A DNA stretch of 61,834 bases from Sulfurovum sp. (lineage in GTDB: Bacteria; Campylobacterota; Campylobacteria; Campylobacterales; Sulfurovaceae): assembly GCA_020721345.1 (NCBI GenBank), contig DYMX01000003.1:1-61834 (forward strand). Reading direction: 5' to 3'. Positions 42,874-53,073 of this stretch are shown here, piece by piece (within the stretch, counting starts at the first letter, position 1; each line of letters opens with the position of its first letter). The position numbers and the translations under genes are program-made. The notes beneath the pieces were generated by a model that ran no database searches, was not told the origin of the DNA, and was given only the letters and a program-made list of their open reading frames with translations.

Positions 42874-44344
42874 GATTCATCCCTTTTGAATAAATTTTCG
42901 TACTGTATTGTTTATTCAATGCATTAAGCAAGCCGTTCTCTAAAACCTTATTTTTAAGTTGACTTACACCTTGATTAATCAAAAACAAATCCTTTTGACC
43001 ATTTTGGGATATTTTTTGTGAGATAATTCTATAAACTACCACCTTGTCCGATAGCTTGATTATACCTCGTTCTTTTTTTGATGTCAATAGTTTTTGTAAA
43101 AATTGTAAACTTTCTTCGTTACTAAGTGTCAATATATTTTTGTTTTCGTTAACATTGATTTGAATTGTATTTTGAGCCGTTTTGTTGTCAATGCTTTTGA
43201 GTTTTTCTTCTGCTAATTTTTGTAAATTAGTTAATTGCTCTTGTTTTGTATAGTCATTTGTAATATATGTTTTTGCTTCTTCGAAAGTCATTGGTTTCGG
43301 CTCTGTGATAGAAACAAGTTTAATAGTGGCATACCTGTCACCCAAAAGTTTAGGTTTTATAAAATCGCCTGCTTTCGCACTTTGAAGTTCTGCTATAAGT
43401 TCTTTTGGAACAGTTGGGTCTTTATCGGTCATGACCAATGTTTGCTCCGATTTGATTTTTGATTTTTTAAAATCTATATAGGTTCTTTGTGCAATTTTTT
43501 CTCCTTTTGCTTTTTGAATTTCAGATGTTATAAAAGGTTTCATCATATCAATTGATAACTTTTCACCGTTTTGACCACTGTATTTATTTGCATTGGCTTT
43601 ATAAAAATCTTCTATTTCTTTAGGCGTGACCTCTATATTATTTGTTATATTCCACACAATTTCGACATTGAATTTTTTTGGATTTTGATATTTATTCTTA
43701 TTGCTTAACCAGTATTTTTTTATCTTCTCTTCGTCTATTGCTATTTTGACATCATTTGATGTTAGTATGGTCAATGATACTTCATCTGAAATATCAAGTG
43801 GCATAGCAACTGCTTTGTCTTCCGCATTTAATGAATTTGTTTTTAAAAGCGTTGTCAATTTATTTACAATAATATCGTCTTTTAGAATATCTTCAAAGAT
43901 TTTTGCCTTAAGACCTTGTGAAGATAGATATTGATCATAGACTTTCTTGTCAAATTTACCGGCAGTTTGAAATCCTTCTATTGATTGTAATGTTTTTGCT
44001 ACTTCATCGTCGCTTGCTTTTATGCCATATTCTTTGGCAAGATTAAGCATAAGAGCCTGTGTTTTGACAATTTCAAATGCCTGTTTTTCTATTCCTATCT
44101 CTTTTGCTTTTTTATCGTCAAGTGTGCCTTGTAGCTGTTGGTTGTATCTATCGTAAAGAGATTTGTAAGCCATTTGGTATCTGTATTTGTCGATCTCTAC
44201 CTCACCTACTTTTGCGATTTTATCACCTTTGAAACCGATATTGTAATCTCCCCATCCGACAAAGCCTGCTCCTATAAAAGCAATAGTTGCGATCCAAATG
44301 GTCCAAACTAAATATCTATTGTGTTTTTGCATCCAATTTATCAT
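42866..44344 (-). CDS. Membrane-anchored SurA/PpiD-type peptidyl-prolyl isomerase
   Basis: 492 residues. One N-terminal membrane helix (about 12-32, after MINWMQKHNRYLVW) puts a large SurA_N-type chaperone domain in the periplasm. A parvulin-like segment (about 255-370, with YATIKLVSITEPKPMTFEEAK) is recognisable but diverged. It is expected to help outer membrane and secreted proteins fold. The gene leads the PPIase-ftsA-ftsZ unit, an order I recall from Campylobacter. Whether the isomerase site is active is uncertain. Confidence 0.85.
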   Translation of the reverse strand: MINWMQKHNRYLVWTIWIATIAFIGAGFVGWGDYNIGFKGDKIAKVGEVEIDKYRYQMAYKSLYDRYNQQLQGTLDDKKAKEIGIEKQAFEIVKTQALMLNLAKEYGIKASDDEVAKTLQSIEGFQTAGKFDKKVYDQYLSSQGLKAKIFEDILKDDIIVNKLTTLLKTNSLNAEDKAVAMPLDISDEVSLTILTSNDVKIAIDEEKIKKYWLSNKNKYQNPKKFNVEIVWNITNNIEVTPKEIEDFYKANANKYSGQNGEKLSIDMMKPFITSEIQKAKGEKIAQRTYIDFKKSKIKSEQTLVMTDKDPTVPKELIAELQSAKAGDFIKPKLLGDRYATIKLVSITEPKPMTFEEAKTYITNDYTKQEQLTNLQKLAEEKLKSIDNKTAQNTIQINVNENKNILTLSNEESLQFLQKLLTSKKERGIIKLSDKVVVYRIISQKISQNGQKDLFLINQGVSQLKNKVLENGLLNALNKQYSTKIYSKGMNLE

Positions 44345-44445
44345 TTTTTATCTACCTTCAATTTAAAAAAATATATAATATTTTAGTCAACTTGTCATTA
44401 AGTGCAATTGAAATGTTTTGATTTTTGATTTTAAGCAGGAGTTTT

Positions 44446-45753
44446 ATGGAGTTTTCAAACAAAGAATTAATGCAAAAGGATATTGAATACATTTGGCATC
44501 CATGCACTCAAATGAAAGATCATGAGCAGATACCTATAATCCCAATAAAAAACGCTAAAGGCGTATATTTATATGACTTTGATGGCAATAAATACATAGA
44601 TGCCATTAGCAGCTGGTGGGTAAATATCTTTGGGCATTCAAATGAATACATCAATAATAAGATAAAAAATCAATTAGATTTGCTTGAACATGTTATTTTG
44701 GCCGGCTTTACACATAAGCCTGCTATTGATCTAGCTGAGAAATTAGTCAAAATTACTCCTGATGGATTAAATAAGGTATTTTATGCAGATAACGGGTCAA
44801 GTGCAGTAGAAATTGCCCTTAAAATGAGTTATCACTATCATCTTAACGTCAATGATAAAAGAACACTGTTTTTATCTCTTTCCAATAGTTATCACGGAGA
44901 GACGATAGGAGCCTTAAGCGTCGGTGATGTTGAATTGTATAAAAAAACATATAAGCCGCTTTTGCTAGAGTGCATTCAAACTCCTGTACCAAAAGATCAG
45001 ACACTGCAGTCAGCCAATGATGCGCTGTCGGTATTGGAAAATATTTTGAAAAAAGAAGGCAGCGGTATCTCTGCTTTTATTGTTGAGCCTCTCGTGCAAG
45101 GGGCTGGCGGTATGCATATGTATCATGCGGAATATTTAAGGGGAGCTAGAGAACTGACAAAAAAATACGGCATTCATTTGATTGTTGATGAAATAATGAC
45201 AGGTTTTGGCAGGACGGGTAAAATGTTTGCATGTCAATATGCCGAAATCGAGCCTGACTTTATGACTTTGTCAAAAGGTCTTACGGGCGGGTATCTTCCG
45301 CTATCGGCCGTGATGACAACAGACAATGTTTACAATGCATTCTATTGCGACTATAACGAATATAAAGCTTTTTTGCATTCACACAGTTATACCGGAAATG
45401 CCTTGGCATGTACAGCCGCTATTGCCACTTTGGAAATATTTGAAAAAGAAAACACTATTGAAAAAAATGTAGAATTAAGTAGGCATATGAAAAAAAATAT
45501 GGCTAGATTTGATAATTTAAAAAATGTAAAAAACTGTAGAATTTTAGGAATGATAGCAGTAATTGAACTTACGGAAAATGACATAAATAAAAGAGTAGGA
45601 TTGAAAATTTATGAATATGCATTATCCAGAGGAGTTTTAGTGCGACCGCTAGGCAGCACCATATATGTTATGCCGCCATTTATTATAACCAAAGATGAAA
45701 TTGATACGATATTTGACACAATCTATAATGCAATAGTAGAAATAAAAAATTGA
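44446..45753 (+). CDS. bioA: Adenosylmethionine-8-amino-7-oxononanoate aminotransferase
   Basis: About 435 residues from the ATG at 44446, which follows AGGAG; an upstream TTG at 44425 has no ribosome site. BioA aminates KAPA with SAM in biotin synthesis. WHPCTQMKDHE is the BioA opening, then AISSWWVNIFGHS, the PLP aspartate in VDEIMTGFGRTG and the PLP lysine in LSKGLTGGYLPLS. It stands alone between the division genes and a Sel1-like gene. No other bio genes and no BirA operator are visible. Confidence 0.94.
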   Translation: MEFSNKELMQKDIEYIWHPCTQMKDHEQIPIIPIKNAKGVYLYDFDGNKYIDAISSWWVNIFGHSNEYINNKIKNQLDLLEHVILAGFTHKPAIDLAEKLVKITPDGLNKVFYADNGSSAVEIALKMSYHYHLNVNDKRTLFLSLSNSYHGETIGALSVGDVELYKKTYKPLLLECIQTPVPKDQTLQSANDALSVLENILKKEGSGISAFIVEPLVQGAGGMHMYHAEYLRGARELTKKYGIHLIVDEIMTGFGRTGKMFACQYAEIEPDFMTLSKGLTGGYLPLSAVMTTDNVYNAFYCDYNEYKAFLHSHSYTGNALACTAAIATLEIFEKENTIEKNVELSRHMKKNMARFDNLKNVKNCRILGMIAVIELTENDINKRVGLKIYEYALSRGVLVRPLGSTIYVMPPFIITKDEIDTIFDTIYNAIVEIKN

Positions 45754-45759
45754 ATTTAA

Positions 45760-47055
45760 TCAATGCTCACTTTTAAATAAAAATGAGAAGAAGCCTTTTT
45801 TTCTTTTTAGGTTTTTGTATAGAATATTTGCTCTTTCTAGCCCAAGATCATGAGCTTTTTTATAAAAATGCAAAGAATATTCAAGATTTTTCTTTGTCCC
45901 GATACCATATTCGCAGTATTGACCGAGATCACATAAGGCTTCAGGGTAATCAAGAAGCGCTAATTCTTTCGTCATTTCGCATGCTTTTATATTATCTTTT
46001 TCAAATATGTCGCCTTTGTACAGTTCCCTTGCAAATACCAATTTTCCCAAGCTCGATTCTGTTGCGCCGCAAATAAGAGTAAGCTGGACTGCTTCATCAA
46101 TTTGTTTGTTTTCTTTCAGTCTTTGAATATATTTTGAAATTTTTAATATTTCTATCTCTTTGTATCCAAAGTTTGATATCCTATGCATCCAATTCGCAGC
46201 AGATTTTTGAAGTGTATAATTTTTGTCGTCAACATGAAATAGCGCAATATTTTGAAATCTATGAAATACATCGGAAACAGGAGGATATTTTGTGTCGTAT
46301 AGGCTACCGTTTTTATTTTCAGAGTCTTGGATGCCTGGTGAACCGTTATGCACCTTAATCGTTTCTATATCTATATCAATTAACATTTCTAGATCTCCTT
46401 CTAGTGTTTCATTGTTTTTTTGAATCTCTTCTTGGATTTCTTCTTGGATTTCTTCTTGAACTTCTTCTTGGATTTCAGGAGTATTTTCAATAAGAGTTAT
46501 TTTTGATTCTTCTTCTTCTTTTTTTGTCTCTTCGTTGCGTTCTTTTTTATTTGTAAGAGATAAAAAAATGTCAGAAAAGTCAACTTTGGTTTTTGCCGGC
46601 ATTTCTTGCATAGTTTGTTTTTTTGTCGGTATTTTTTCTATTTCTTCACTGCTTAGCTCAAAGTCTTTGTAGTTTGTAACATAAGATACGGCGCTTTCTT
46701 TTCTTTTCTTTTTTTTAGTATTTTGACCGCTTGAATCAGGCGTATATTTGCCGATTGCATCATTTGATTTTAGTAATCCAAATTCTTCTATGATTGATTT
46801 TTTGTCATCTTTGTTTTTTTGCGTATCGTCTTCTTTTTTATTTTCCTTGTTTGAATCTGCCTGATTATTTAGATACTCTGAAATTAAAACTTGCGCCTGA
46901 CCATAGCTTTTATGTTTTAATAGATCCATAATTTTATCTAGTTGTTCATTTTCTTGAAAGTATTCAAGTTTTAAAAGTTGTAACCTTATAGTCTCATCGT
47001 CAGACATGAAAATTGCAATTTTTATAATTTCCAATCTTTTCTTTATTTGATCCAT
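45760..47055 (-). CDS. Sel1-repeat protein with low-complexity acidic linker
   Basis: About 431 residues from the ATG at 47055 (an in-frame TTG at 47070 lacks a ribosome site). The N-terminal helical ~65 residues lead to a long charged linker with a Lys/Arg cluster (about 114-119) and an EEIQ repeat (194-212). The C terminus has Sel1/TPR-like repeats (LVFARELYKGDIF, EALCDLGQYCEYGIGTKKNLEYSLHFYKKAHDLG). Sel1 repeats bind proteins. No signal peptide. The specific family is not one I can name; placement near rsmH and the division genes may be chance. Confidence 0.75.
   Translation of the reverse strand: MDQIKKRLEIIKIAIFMSDDETIRLQLLKLEYFQENEQLDKIMDLLKHKSYGQAQVLISEYLNNQADSNKENKKEDDTQKNKDDKKSIIEEFGLLKSNDAIGKYTPDSSGQNTKKKKRKESAVSYVTNYKDFELSSEEIEKIPTKKQTMQEMPAKTKVDFSDIFLSLTNKKERNEETKKEEEESKITLIENTPEIQEEVQEEIQEEIQEEIQKNNETLEGDLEMLIDIDIETIKVHNGSPGIQDSENKNGSLYDTKYPPVSDVFHRFQNIALFHVDDKNYTLQKSAANWMHRISNFGYKEIEILKISKYIQRLKENKQIDEAVQLTLICGATESSLGKLVFARELYKGDIFEKDNIKACEMTKELALLDYPEALCDLGQYCEYGIGTKKNLEYSLHFYKKAHDLGLERANILYKNLKRKKGFFSFLFKSEH
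46421..46480 (-). repeat. 12-bp tandem repeat encoding EEIQ
   Basis: Five near-identical 12-bp units (plus strand TGGATTTCTTCT and variants) inside the Sel1-like gene. Unit changes keep the reading frame, so the repeat can alter linker length without breaking the protein. Confidence 0.8.
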
Positions 47056-47085
47056 TTTCTCTCTTGACAATTCTAGGTTTTTGGT

Positions 47086-47091
47086 ATTATA
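47086..47091 (-). promoter_or_regulatory. -10 box of the Sel1-like gene
   Basis: TATAAT on the minus strand, 31 bp upstream of the preferred ATG at 47055. It is divergent from the rsmH promoter 35 bp away. Confidence 0.45.
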
Positions 47092-47125
47092 TCAAAATAA
47101 CTAATACAATTCATATTTAATTTAA

Positions 47126-47131
47126 TATAAT
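47126..47131 (+). promoter_or_regulatory. -10 box of rsmH
   Basis: TATAAT in TTAATATAATTGC; predicted leader near 38 nt to the TTG start of rsmH. Confidence 0.45.
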
Positions 47132-47176
47132 TGCGTGATAAAATTTTAAAATCAAATCAAATAACAAGGTTGCGCT

Positions 47177-48094
47177 TTGAATAAGAGTCCACATTTGCCC
47201 GTTTTGTTGAACGAAGTTGTCAATAGTTTTAAAGATATCAAAAGCGGATATTTTGTTGATTGTACACTTGGATACGCAGGTCATAGCAGTGAGATGTTAA
47301 AAAAGTTTCCGCACATTAAACATATAGGTATTGATAGGGATATAGAGGCTATAAATTTTTCAAAAGAAAAACTTAAAGATTTTAAAGATAGAAACACTAT
47401 ATATAAGGGGACATTCGCTGATACTTTTCCTACGCTAAAAGAAGAACCAATAGTCGGAGTATTGGCCGATTTTGGAGTTTCTTCGTTGCAGCTTGATAAG
47501 GCTGAGCGCGGTTTTTCTTTTAACAGTCAAGTTCTTGATATGAGAATGGATAAAGATGCCTCTTTGAGCGCTTATGATGTTGTAAACAGTTATAGTAGTG
47601 AAAAACTCGAATACATCTTTAAAAACTATGGAGAAATAAGAGAATATAGAGAGTTGACAAATGCTATTGTCGAAAAAAGATCAATAAAGCCTGTGACAAG
47701 CGCATTGGAACTAAGCAATATCATTTCGAAGGTTATTCAGAGATACGGCAAAATAAATTCTTCGACATTGGCTTTTCAGGCAATAAGAATAGAGGTAAAC
47801 GGTGAACTTTCCCAGATAGAAAGCTTACTTGATTCTATAGAGAAAAAGCACTATGGCGGCGAGATTGTGACCTTGATAACATTTCATTCGCTAGAAGACA
47901 GACTTGTAAAAAATAGGTTTACAAAATGGGCAAAAAACTGCATATGTGATGAAATGGCTTTTAGATGCACCTGCGGGAATAATCACTCAATGGGCAAGCT
48001 ACTCAATAAAAAACCAATAACCGCAACTTTAGAAGAATTGAAGTATAATCCAAGATCAAGAAGTGCAAAGCTAAGGAGTTTTTGCTTCAATTAA
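47177..48094 (+). CDS. rsmH: 16S rRNA N4-methylcytidine-1402 methyltransferase RsmH (MraW)
   Basis: 305 residues. Opening PHLPVLLNEVV and FVDCTLGYAGHSSEML form the SAM site; LADFGVSSLQLDKAERGFSF and RMDKDASLSAYDVVN are highly conserved in the family, with TFHSLEDRLVK near the end. The start is TTG at 47177 with AAGG seven bases before it. RsmH tunes decoding at the P site. As in dcw clusters it is followed by an FtsL-like small membrane protein. Confidence 0.95.
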   Translation: MNKSPHLPVLLNEVVNSFKDIKSGYFVDCTLGYAGHSSEMLKKFPHIKHIGIDRDIEAINFSKEKLKDFKDRNTIYKGTFADTFPTLKEEPIVGVLADFGVSSLQLDKAERGFSFNSQVLDMRMDKDASLSAYDVVNSYSSEKLEYIFKNYGEIREYRELTNAIVEKRSIKPVTSALELSNIISKVIQRYGKINSSTLAFQAIRIEVNGELSQIESLLDSIEKKHYGGEIVTLITFHSLEDRLVKNRFTKWAKNCICDEMAFRCTCGNNHSMGKLLNKKPITATLEELKYNPRSRSAKLRSFCFN

Positions 48095-48116
48095 TGTATA
48101 GTATATAGGGTTTTTA

Positions 48117-48398
48117 GTGAATAAAAATAATGACTTGTTTTTTGGAATTAGACTGTATAAATTATTGATTTTTTTGGTATTTTTAACTATTTTGGCGTGG
48201 TTGAAAATTTTTTTAGCAAGCAGAATTTACTATAATAGCAAAATTGTCAATGATCTACAGCAGGATGTAAGCGTATTAAGAGCTGAAAATGATATGTTGA
48301 AACAAGATATTGAAGCTTTGAAATTTAAAACTCAAGTTTCAGATGTTATAATAAAAAGTTCACTAGAGTCCGATGTTTTAATAAAACCGGATAACTAA
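48117..48398 (+). CDS. FtsL-like small bitopic division protein
   Basis: 93 residues. A short cytoplasmic N terminus (1-13), one membrane helix (about 14-32, KLLIFLVFLTILAWLKIFL) and a coiled coil (about 40-68, with heptad-spaced Leu/Val in VNDLQQDVSVLRAENDMLKQ). This is the FtsL/DivIC layout, and the position right after rsmH is where ftsL lies in dcw clusters. The sequence is too short and variable for certainty. GTG start at 48117 with AGGG seven bases upstream. Confidence 0.7.
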   Translation: MNKNNDLFFGIRLYKLLIFLVFLTILAWLKIFLASRIYYNSKIVNDLQQDVSVLRAENDMLKQDIEALKFKTQVSDVIIKSSLESDVLIKPDN

Positions 48399-48414
48399 AT
48401 AGTAAGGATGGAAA

Positions 48415-48696
48415 ATGAATATTTTTAATGATGATGATGATTTTTTGGTTAGTACGCCAAGGGATAATTATTTTTCTATAGCAAAGCATGCAAATCAAAA
48501 TATCGTAGAGATGGAATTTGAGAAATTTTTAGAAAGACTTGCTGTCGCAGAGAAAATTATGGAAGACAAAGGTTTAGAAGAAGAGCTTGAAAGAACACTT
48601 AGGGCAATGAGAGCCATAAGCGAAGACGATTTAAAGAACAGGGTTAACAGCTTATTTTTGGAGCTGACCGGCAATATTGTAACACAATGCGAATAG
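48415..48696 (+). CDS. DUF2018 family protein (HP0242-like)
   Basis: 93 residues, acidic and all-helical. EFEKFLERLAVAEKIMEDKG and LRAMRAISEDDLKNRVNSLF match DUF2018, whose H. pylori member HP0242 was crystallised as a tightly intertwined (knotted) homodimer. Function unknown; acid adaptation has been suggested for the Helicobacter protein. A GGATGG-type ribosome site precedes the ATG. It stands just before the polyprenyl synthase-hemA-proS-hemC series, an order I recall from H. pylori. Confidence 0.82.
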   Translation: MNIFNDDDDFLVSTPRDNYFSIAKHANQNIVEMEFEKFLERLAVAEKIMEDKGLEEELERTLRAMRAISEDDLKNRVNSLFLELTGNIVTQCE

Positions 48697-48718
48697 ACTA
48701 AAAGCGATAAGGATTAAT

Positions 48719-49615
48719 TTGATTGAAGCAGTTGAGAGAAGATTGGAGCAATACATATGCTCGCTGGAACAACCATTTGTAGCAGAATTGTACAGAAAAT
48801 TGCCGCACGGAAAAAGACTTAGAGCAAAGCTGATACTTTATATTGCAGGTGAAACGAATGAGGCAGTAAAGCTTGCTTCAATCGTTGAGCTTATCCATGC
48901 CGCAAGCTTACTCCATGATGATGTTATAGACGATGCTATGCTTAGGCGGAGTAAACCTTCTATCAATGCCGTTTATGGCAACAAGATATCTATAATGCTA
49001 GGCGATATTTTATATTCAAAAGGATTTAGTGAGCTCACTATGCTTGATAGTAAAATAGCCCAGATAGTATCGAACGCAGTTACAAAACTAAGCATTGGCG
49101 AACTTCATGATGTTGAAATGTCAAAAGAGTTCAATTGTGATAAAGATAAGTATTTAGATATGATCTATGGCAAAACGGCATCTCTCATTGAAGCAAGCGC
49201 ATGGAGTGCCGCATTACTTTGTGGAAAATCAGCTCAAAATTATAGACTTTACGGCAGAAATCTTGGACTTGCATTTCAAATGATCGATGATTTGCTTGAT
49301 ATTACATCAAGCAGTGAAGTTTTAGGCAAGCCGGCACTCCATGATTTTAGCGAAGGTAAAACAACCTTACTGTATATATATTTGTACAATGTTCTAGATT
49401 CTGAAAAAAAAATAAAATTAAAATCACTTCACAAAAAAACACTCTTAGATAGTGAAGCCGGCTGGATACTTGAAGAGATGGAAAAAAACGGCATCTTGTC
49501 AAAATGCTATATGGATGCAAAACTGTTAATTGATGAAGCTGTATCATTGATGTCGTATGAAAACGAACCAAAACTTGTTGCAATCGCCAAAGAGATGATA
49601 GATAGGAATTTTTAA
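48719..49615 (+). CDS. ispB: Polyprenyl (octaprenyl) diphosphate synthase
   Basis: 298 residues. Trans-prenyltransferase that builds the menaquinone side chain. The first aspartate-rich motif is LLHDDVIDDAMLRR (DDxxD) and the second is QMIDDLLDI. ELYRKLPHGKRLRAKL carries the conserved GKRLR diphosphate-binding residues. TTG start at 48719 with AAGGA five bases upstream. Its stop overlaps the hemA start (TAATG). Chain length cannot be read safely from sequence. Confidence 0.9.
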   Translation: MIEAVERRLEQYICSLEQPFVAELYRKLPHGKRLRAKLILYIAGETNEAVKLASIVELIHAASLLHDDVIDDAMLRRSKPSINAVYGNKISIMLGDILYSKGFSELTMLDSKIAQIVSNAVTKLSIGELHDVEMSKEFNCDKDKYLDMIYGKTASLIEASAWSAALLCGKSAQNYRLYGRNLGLAFQMIDDLLDITSSSEVLGKPALHDFSEGKTTLLYIYLYNVLDSEKKIKLKSLHKKTLLDSEAGWILEEMEKNGILSKCYMDAKLLIDEAVSLMSYENEPKLVAIAKEMIDRNF

Positions 49616-50931
49616 TGTATTATCAGATAATAAGTTTTAACTATAAAAATTGTGAGTTGGCAGAGAGAGAGAAGCTTGCTTTTAAATGCGAGGATGATCA
49701 TAAGAATTTTTTGAATCGTTTGGCAGCCTTTGATTTTATTCATGAAGCGTTCGTGGTCAATACTTGTAATCGTACTGAAATAATCACAGCAAATAAAGAT
49801 AATTTTTCCACATATCACACAATACTGGGAATCATGAGCGAGTATAGCTCTATAAATTTTCATAAACTAAAAGAGACTCTAGAGAAGTTTGACGATGAAG
49901 ATGCGGTCGGACATATGTTTAGCGTAGTTTCTTCGCTTGAATCATTAGTTATCGGGGAATCTCAAATCACGGGTCAAGTAAAAGAAGCATTTAAGTTTTC
50001 ATATAAAAACGGAACCGCTGGAAAAAAATTAAATAAATTACTTTCTCATGCAGTCAAGTGTGCTGCTGAAATTAGGAATGAAACTCAAATTTCATCAAAT
50101 CCCATATCAATAGCTTCAGTTGCAGTATCTCAAGCCAAAGAGATATTGCAAGATACGATGGCGGGCATGACGGCCATAGTTGTCGGTGCGGGCGAAATGG
50201 GCGTATTGACGGCAAAACATCTGTTGAGAGTAGGTTGTGATGTTGTGATGATTAGCAGGGATATGGACAAATTAAAAGATATTGCAAGTTCTTTGGGAGA
50301 AAATGTAAAATATGATTCCGTTGAGCACATAGAAAAATATATAAATAGATACAGACTTCTTTTTACGGCTACATCATCGTCTGCTCCTGTAATTACGGCT
50401 GAAATGATAGATGAATGTGATTTTAGAAGATTATGGTTTGATATAGCAATACCGCGTGATATTGATGATATTGAAGATGATAAAATTACAATTTATAGAG
50501 TCGATAATTTACAAAATATTTCTAGCACGAATCATGCACTCAGACAAGAGCAGGCACTTGCGGCAAGTGAAATCGTATCTAGATATACAAAGGATTTTTA
50601 TAGACTCCTGCAGTCTCTATCAATCGAGCCTATCATCAAAGGTATTCGCATAAAAGTTGATGAAGTTGTAGCAAAAGAGCTTCAAAGAGCTGTCACAAAA
50701 GGCTTTATACCAAATGAAAATATAGAAAATATAGAAAAAATGGTAAAACAGATGTTTGATCTGTTTTTGCATAAGCCAACAAAAAAAATGAGATTGAGTT
50801 CACATGAAAAAGACGGAGTCACCCATGTTGAATCCATGGGCTATATATTTGATATAGAACTAGAAGATAAAAATAACAGCAAAGAACACAAAGATATTGC
50901 ACATCATCATTACAAAGGAAAAGAGTCGTGA
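49615..50931 (+). CDS. hemA: Glutamyl-tRNA reductase
   Basis: 438 residues. First committed step of C5-pathway heme synthesis: glutamyl-tRNA to glutamate-1-semialdehyde. Catalytic Cys51 is in [22 protein letters not shown] and the NADPH site [16 protein letters not shown] follow; the C-terminal dimer helix is present. TAATG overlap with ispB and GTGA overlap with proS show translational coupling through the operon. Confidence 0.96.
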   Translation: MYYQIISFNYKNCELAEREKLAFKCEDDHKNFLNRLAAFDFIHEAFVVNTCNRTEIITANKDNFSTYHTILGIMSEYSSINFHKLKETLEKFDDEDAVGHMFSVVSSLESLVIGESQITGQVKEAFKFSYKNGTAGKKLNKLLSHAVKCAAEIRNETQISSNPISIASVAVSQAKEILQDTMAGMTAIVVGAGEMGVLTAKHLLRVGCDVVMISRDMDKLKDIASSLGENVKYDSVEHIEKYINRYRLLFTATSSSAPVITAEMIDECDFRRLWFDIAIPRDIDDIEDDKITIYRVDNLQNISSTNHALRQEQALAASEIVSRYTKDFYRLLQSLSIEPIIKGIRIKVDEVVAKELQRAVTKGFIPNENIENIEKMVKQMFDLFLHKPTKKMRLSSHEKDGVTHVESMGYIFDIELEDKNNSKEHKDIAHHHYKGKES

Positions 50932-52634
50932 AATTTTCAAATCTACTTATACCAACATTAAAAGAAGCGCCAAATGATGCCACGCTCCCTTCACATATAT
51001 ACTTGATTCGCGGTGGATTTATTCAAGGAGTTGGTAGCGGACTGTATAACTTTTTGCCTTTGGGAAAAATGGTACTAGATCGTGTTAGAAATGTTGTAAA
51101 AGAGGAACTTGATAACGCAGGGGCGCAAGAGGTGAGTCTTGGCTTTGTAACTCCAGCATCTTTATGGGTTGAGAGCGGAAGGTTTGAAAAATATGGCAAA
51201 GAGCTGCTTAGATTTAAAGACAGAAAAGACAATGACTTTGTTTTGGGGCCTACCCATGAAGAGATGATGGTAAGTCTTATTAAGCAGACAGTTAAAAGTT
51301 ATAAGCAGTTACCGCTAAATCTGTACCAGATAAATTTGAAATTTCGTGATGAGATAAGACCGCGTTTTGGGCTTATGAGGGGGCGTGAGTTTCTGATGAA
51401 AGACGGTTATAGTTTTCATAATAACGAAGAAGACATGAAAAGAGAATTTGCTCTTATGGAAGAGACCTATAAGAAGATATTTACAAGACTTGGTCTTGAT
51501 TTTCGTGTAGTTGAGGCTGATAGCGGCGCGATAGGAGGAACCGGAAGCAAAGAGTTCATGGTTTTAGCTGATAGCGGCGAGGATACTATAGTGGTTTGCA
51601 GATCGTGTGATTACGGTGCAAATATAGAAGCGGCAAAATCAATGCCATATGTACAGCAAGAGGAAGCCCCGCAAGGCTCTTTTGCAAAATTTAATACGCC
51701 GGATGTAAAAACAATTGACGAGCTGAGCAGCTTTTTTAAAGTCAATCCTTATTATATGGTAAAAACAGTAGCAAAAAAAGCTTTGTATGATGGAGGCAAG
51801 GAAGAAGTTGTTCTATTTTTTCTAAGAGGCTCAGACGAGTTACAGGAGATAAAAGCAGTAAACAGCGTAAATGCTAACGATCTAGTTGATATAAGTAGCG
51901 ATGAGCTAGAGCAATTCGGATTAGAGGCAGGCTTTTTAGGACCGTATAATTTGTCAAATAATATAAAAACTGTTTTTGATAATTCATTGAAAGGCGCAAT
52001 GAATCTGATTTGCGGAGCAAATGAAAAAGACTATCATTATGTCGGCGTAGATCTAAAATTAGATAAAGATACAATAATTGATGATATTGTATCTGTCAAA
52101 GAGGGTGATAAATGTATCCATTGCGGCGGATCCCTTTGTTATACAAAAGGGATAGAGGTTGGTCATATATTTCAACTGGGAACTAGATACTCCCAGCCTC
52201 TTAAAGCAGAATTTTTGGATGAGAATGGCAAAATAAAACCTTTCGTGATGGGAACATACGGTATAGGAGTAAGTAGACTTCTTGCTGCAATTATCGAACA
52301 GCATCATGATGAAAAAGGCTGCATTTGGAACAAAGAGAGCAGCCCATTTGATATTTGCGTTATAGTATCTAATGTAAAAGATGAAAAGCAAAGTGAAATA
52401 GCTTTGCAAATATACAATGAGCTAAAAGCTAAAAACATAAATACTCTCTTTGATGACAGAAATGAGAGGTTTGGATTTAAGATGAAAGATTATGAACTTA
52501 TAGGCGTGCCTAATGCTGTAATTGTCGGAAAAAAAGCCGAAGAAGGCATAGTTGAGCTTATAAGCAGAGATGGGCAAGCTGCAAGAGAGGTTAATATTTC
52601 AAATATCATAGAAGCGGTAACAAATATTGTTTAG
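50928..52634 (+). CDS. proS: Prolyl-tRNA synthetase, bacterial type
   Basis: 568 residues, class II with an inserted editing domain. Motif 2 is in [43 protein letters not shown] starts the editing insert (about 220-390); motif 3 is [14 protein letters not shown]; the anticodon domain closes the protein. GTG start at 50928 overlapping hemA. A synthetase inside the heme operon is a layout I recall from other Campylobacterota. Confidence 0.97.
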   Translation: MKFSNLLIPTLKEAPNDATLPSHIYLIRGGFIQGVGSGLYNFLPLGKMVLDRVRNVVKEELDNAGAQEVSLGFVTPASLWVESGRFEKYGKELLRFKDRKDNDFVLGPTHEEMMVSLIKQTVKSYKQLPLNLYQINLKFRDEIRPRFGLMRGREFLMKDGYSFHNNEEDMKREFALMEETYKKIFTRLGLDFRVVEADSGAIGGTGSKEFMVLADSGEDTIVVCRSCDYGANIEAAKSMPYVQQEEAPQGSFAKFNTPDVKTIDELSSFFKVNPYYMVKTVAKKALYDGGKEEVVLFFLRGSDELQEIKAVNSVNANDLVDISSDELEQFGLEAGFLGPYNLSNNIKTVFDNSLKGAMNLICGANEKDYHYVGVDLKLDKDTIIDDIVSVKEGDKCIHCGGSLCYTKGIEVGHIFQLGTRYSQPLKAEFLDENGKIKPFVMGTYGIGVSRLLAAIIEQHHDEKGCIWNKESSPFDICVIVSNVKDEKQSEIALQIYNELKAKNINTLFDDRNERFGFKMKDYELIGVPNAVIVGKKAEEGIVELISRDGQAAREVNISNIIEAVTNIV

Positions 52635-53073
52635 ATATGCTTTTTTACTATTTTTTGTATATTTGATATGTGAGATTTGGGTAACTTCCTATTTTTATGC
52701 CAATTTTCCCCCTGTAGCAATTAGTTTTTTTATTGTTTTTATGATGTTTTTCGGCATATTTATGCTGAAGCGCTCACAGTTTTTTTTAGCTGCTTCATTG
52801 AAAACATCTTTCTTTTCGCAAGTTGACTTTAGCGGTCTTATAAAACAAAATATTTTATATGCATTGAGCGCTATTTTGTTTATAATTCCCGGCATTTTAA
52901 GTGATTTTATGGGAGCAATGTTTATTTTATTTGTTTTATATTTACAATTAAATGGTAAAATATCAAAAAATAAAAATGAATATAATTTTAAAGGAGAAGA
53001 AGATGTTATTGATGCGGAAATTGTTGACAATGGCAGTTATATCGATATTGGCGATATCCATAGGAGGATGTAG
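52627..53073 (+). CDS. fxsA: FxsA family membrane protein
   Basis: 148 residues with three or four membrane helices. It has the FxsA core: [18 protein letters not shown] first helix and [28 protein letters not shown]. The acidic tail is [15 protein letters not shown]-like ([11 protein letters not shown]). FxsA affects phage T7 exclusion in E. coli when overproduced; its normal role is unknown. TTG start at 52627, overlapping proS by 8 bp. The last 71 bp overlap the start of the Dsb-like gene in another frame, an unusually long overlap. Confidence 0.85.
   Translation: MFRYAFLLFFVYLICEIWVTSYFYANFPPVAISFFIVFMMFFGIFMLKRSQFFLAASLKTSFFSQVDFSGLIKQNILYALSAILFIIPGILSDFMGAMFILFVLYLQLNGKISKNKNEYNFKGEEDVIDAEIVDNGSYIDIGDIHRRM

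Noticed and set aside
44345-44445. BirA (biotin) operator before bioA
   Set aside because: No long palindrome of the TTGTAAACC...GGTTTACAA type is present.
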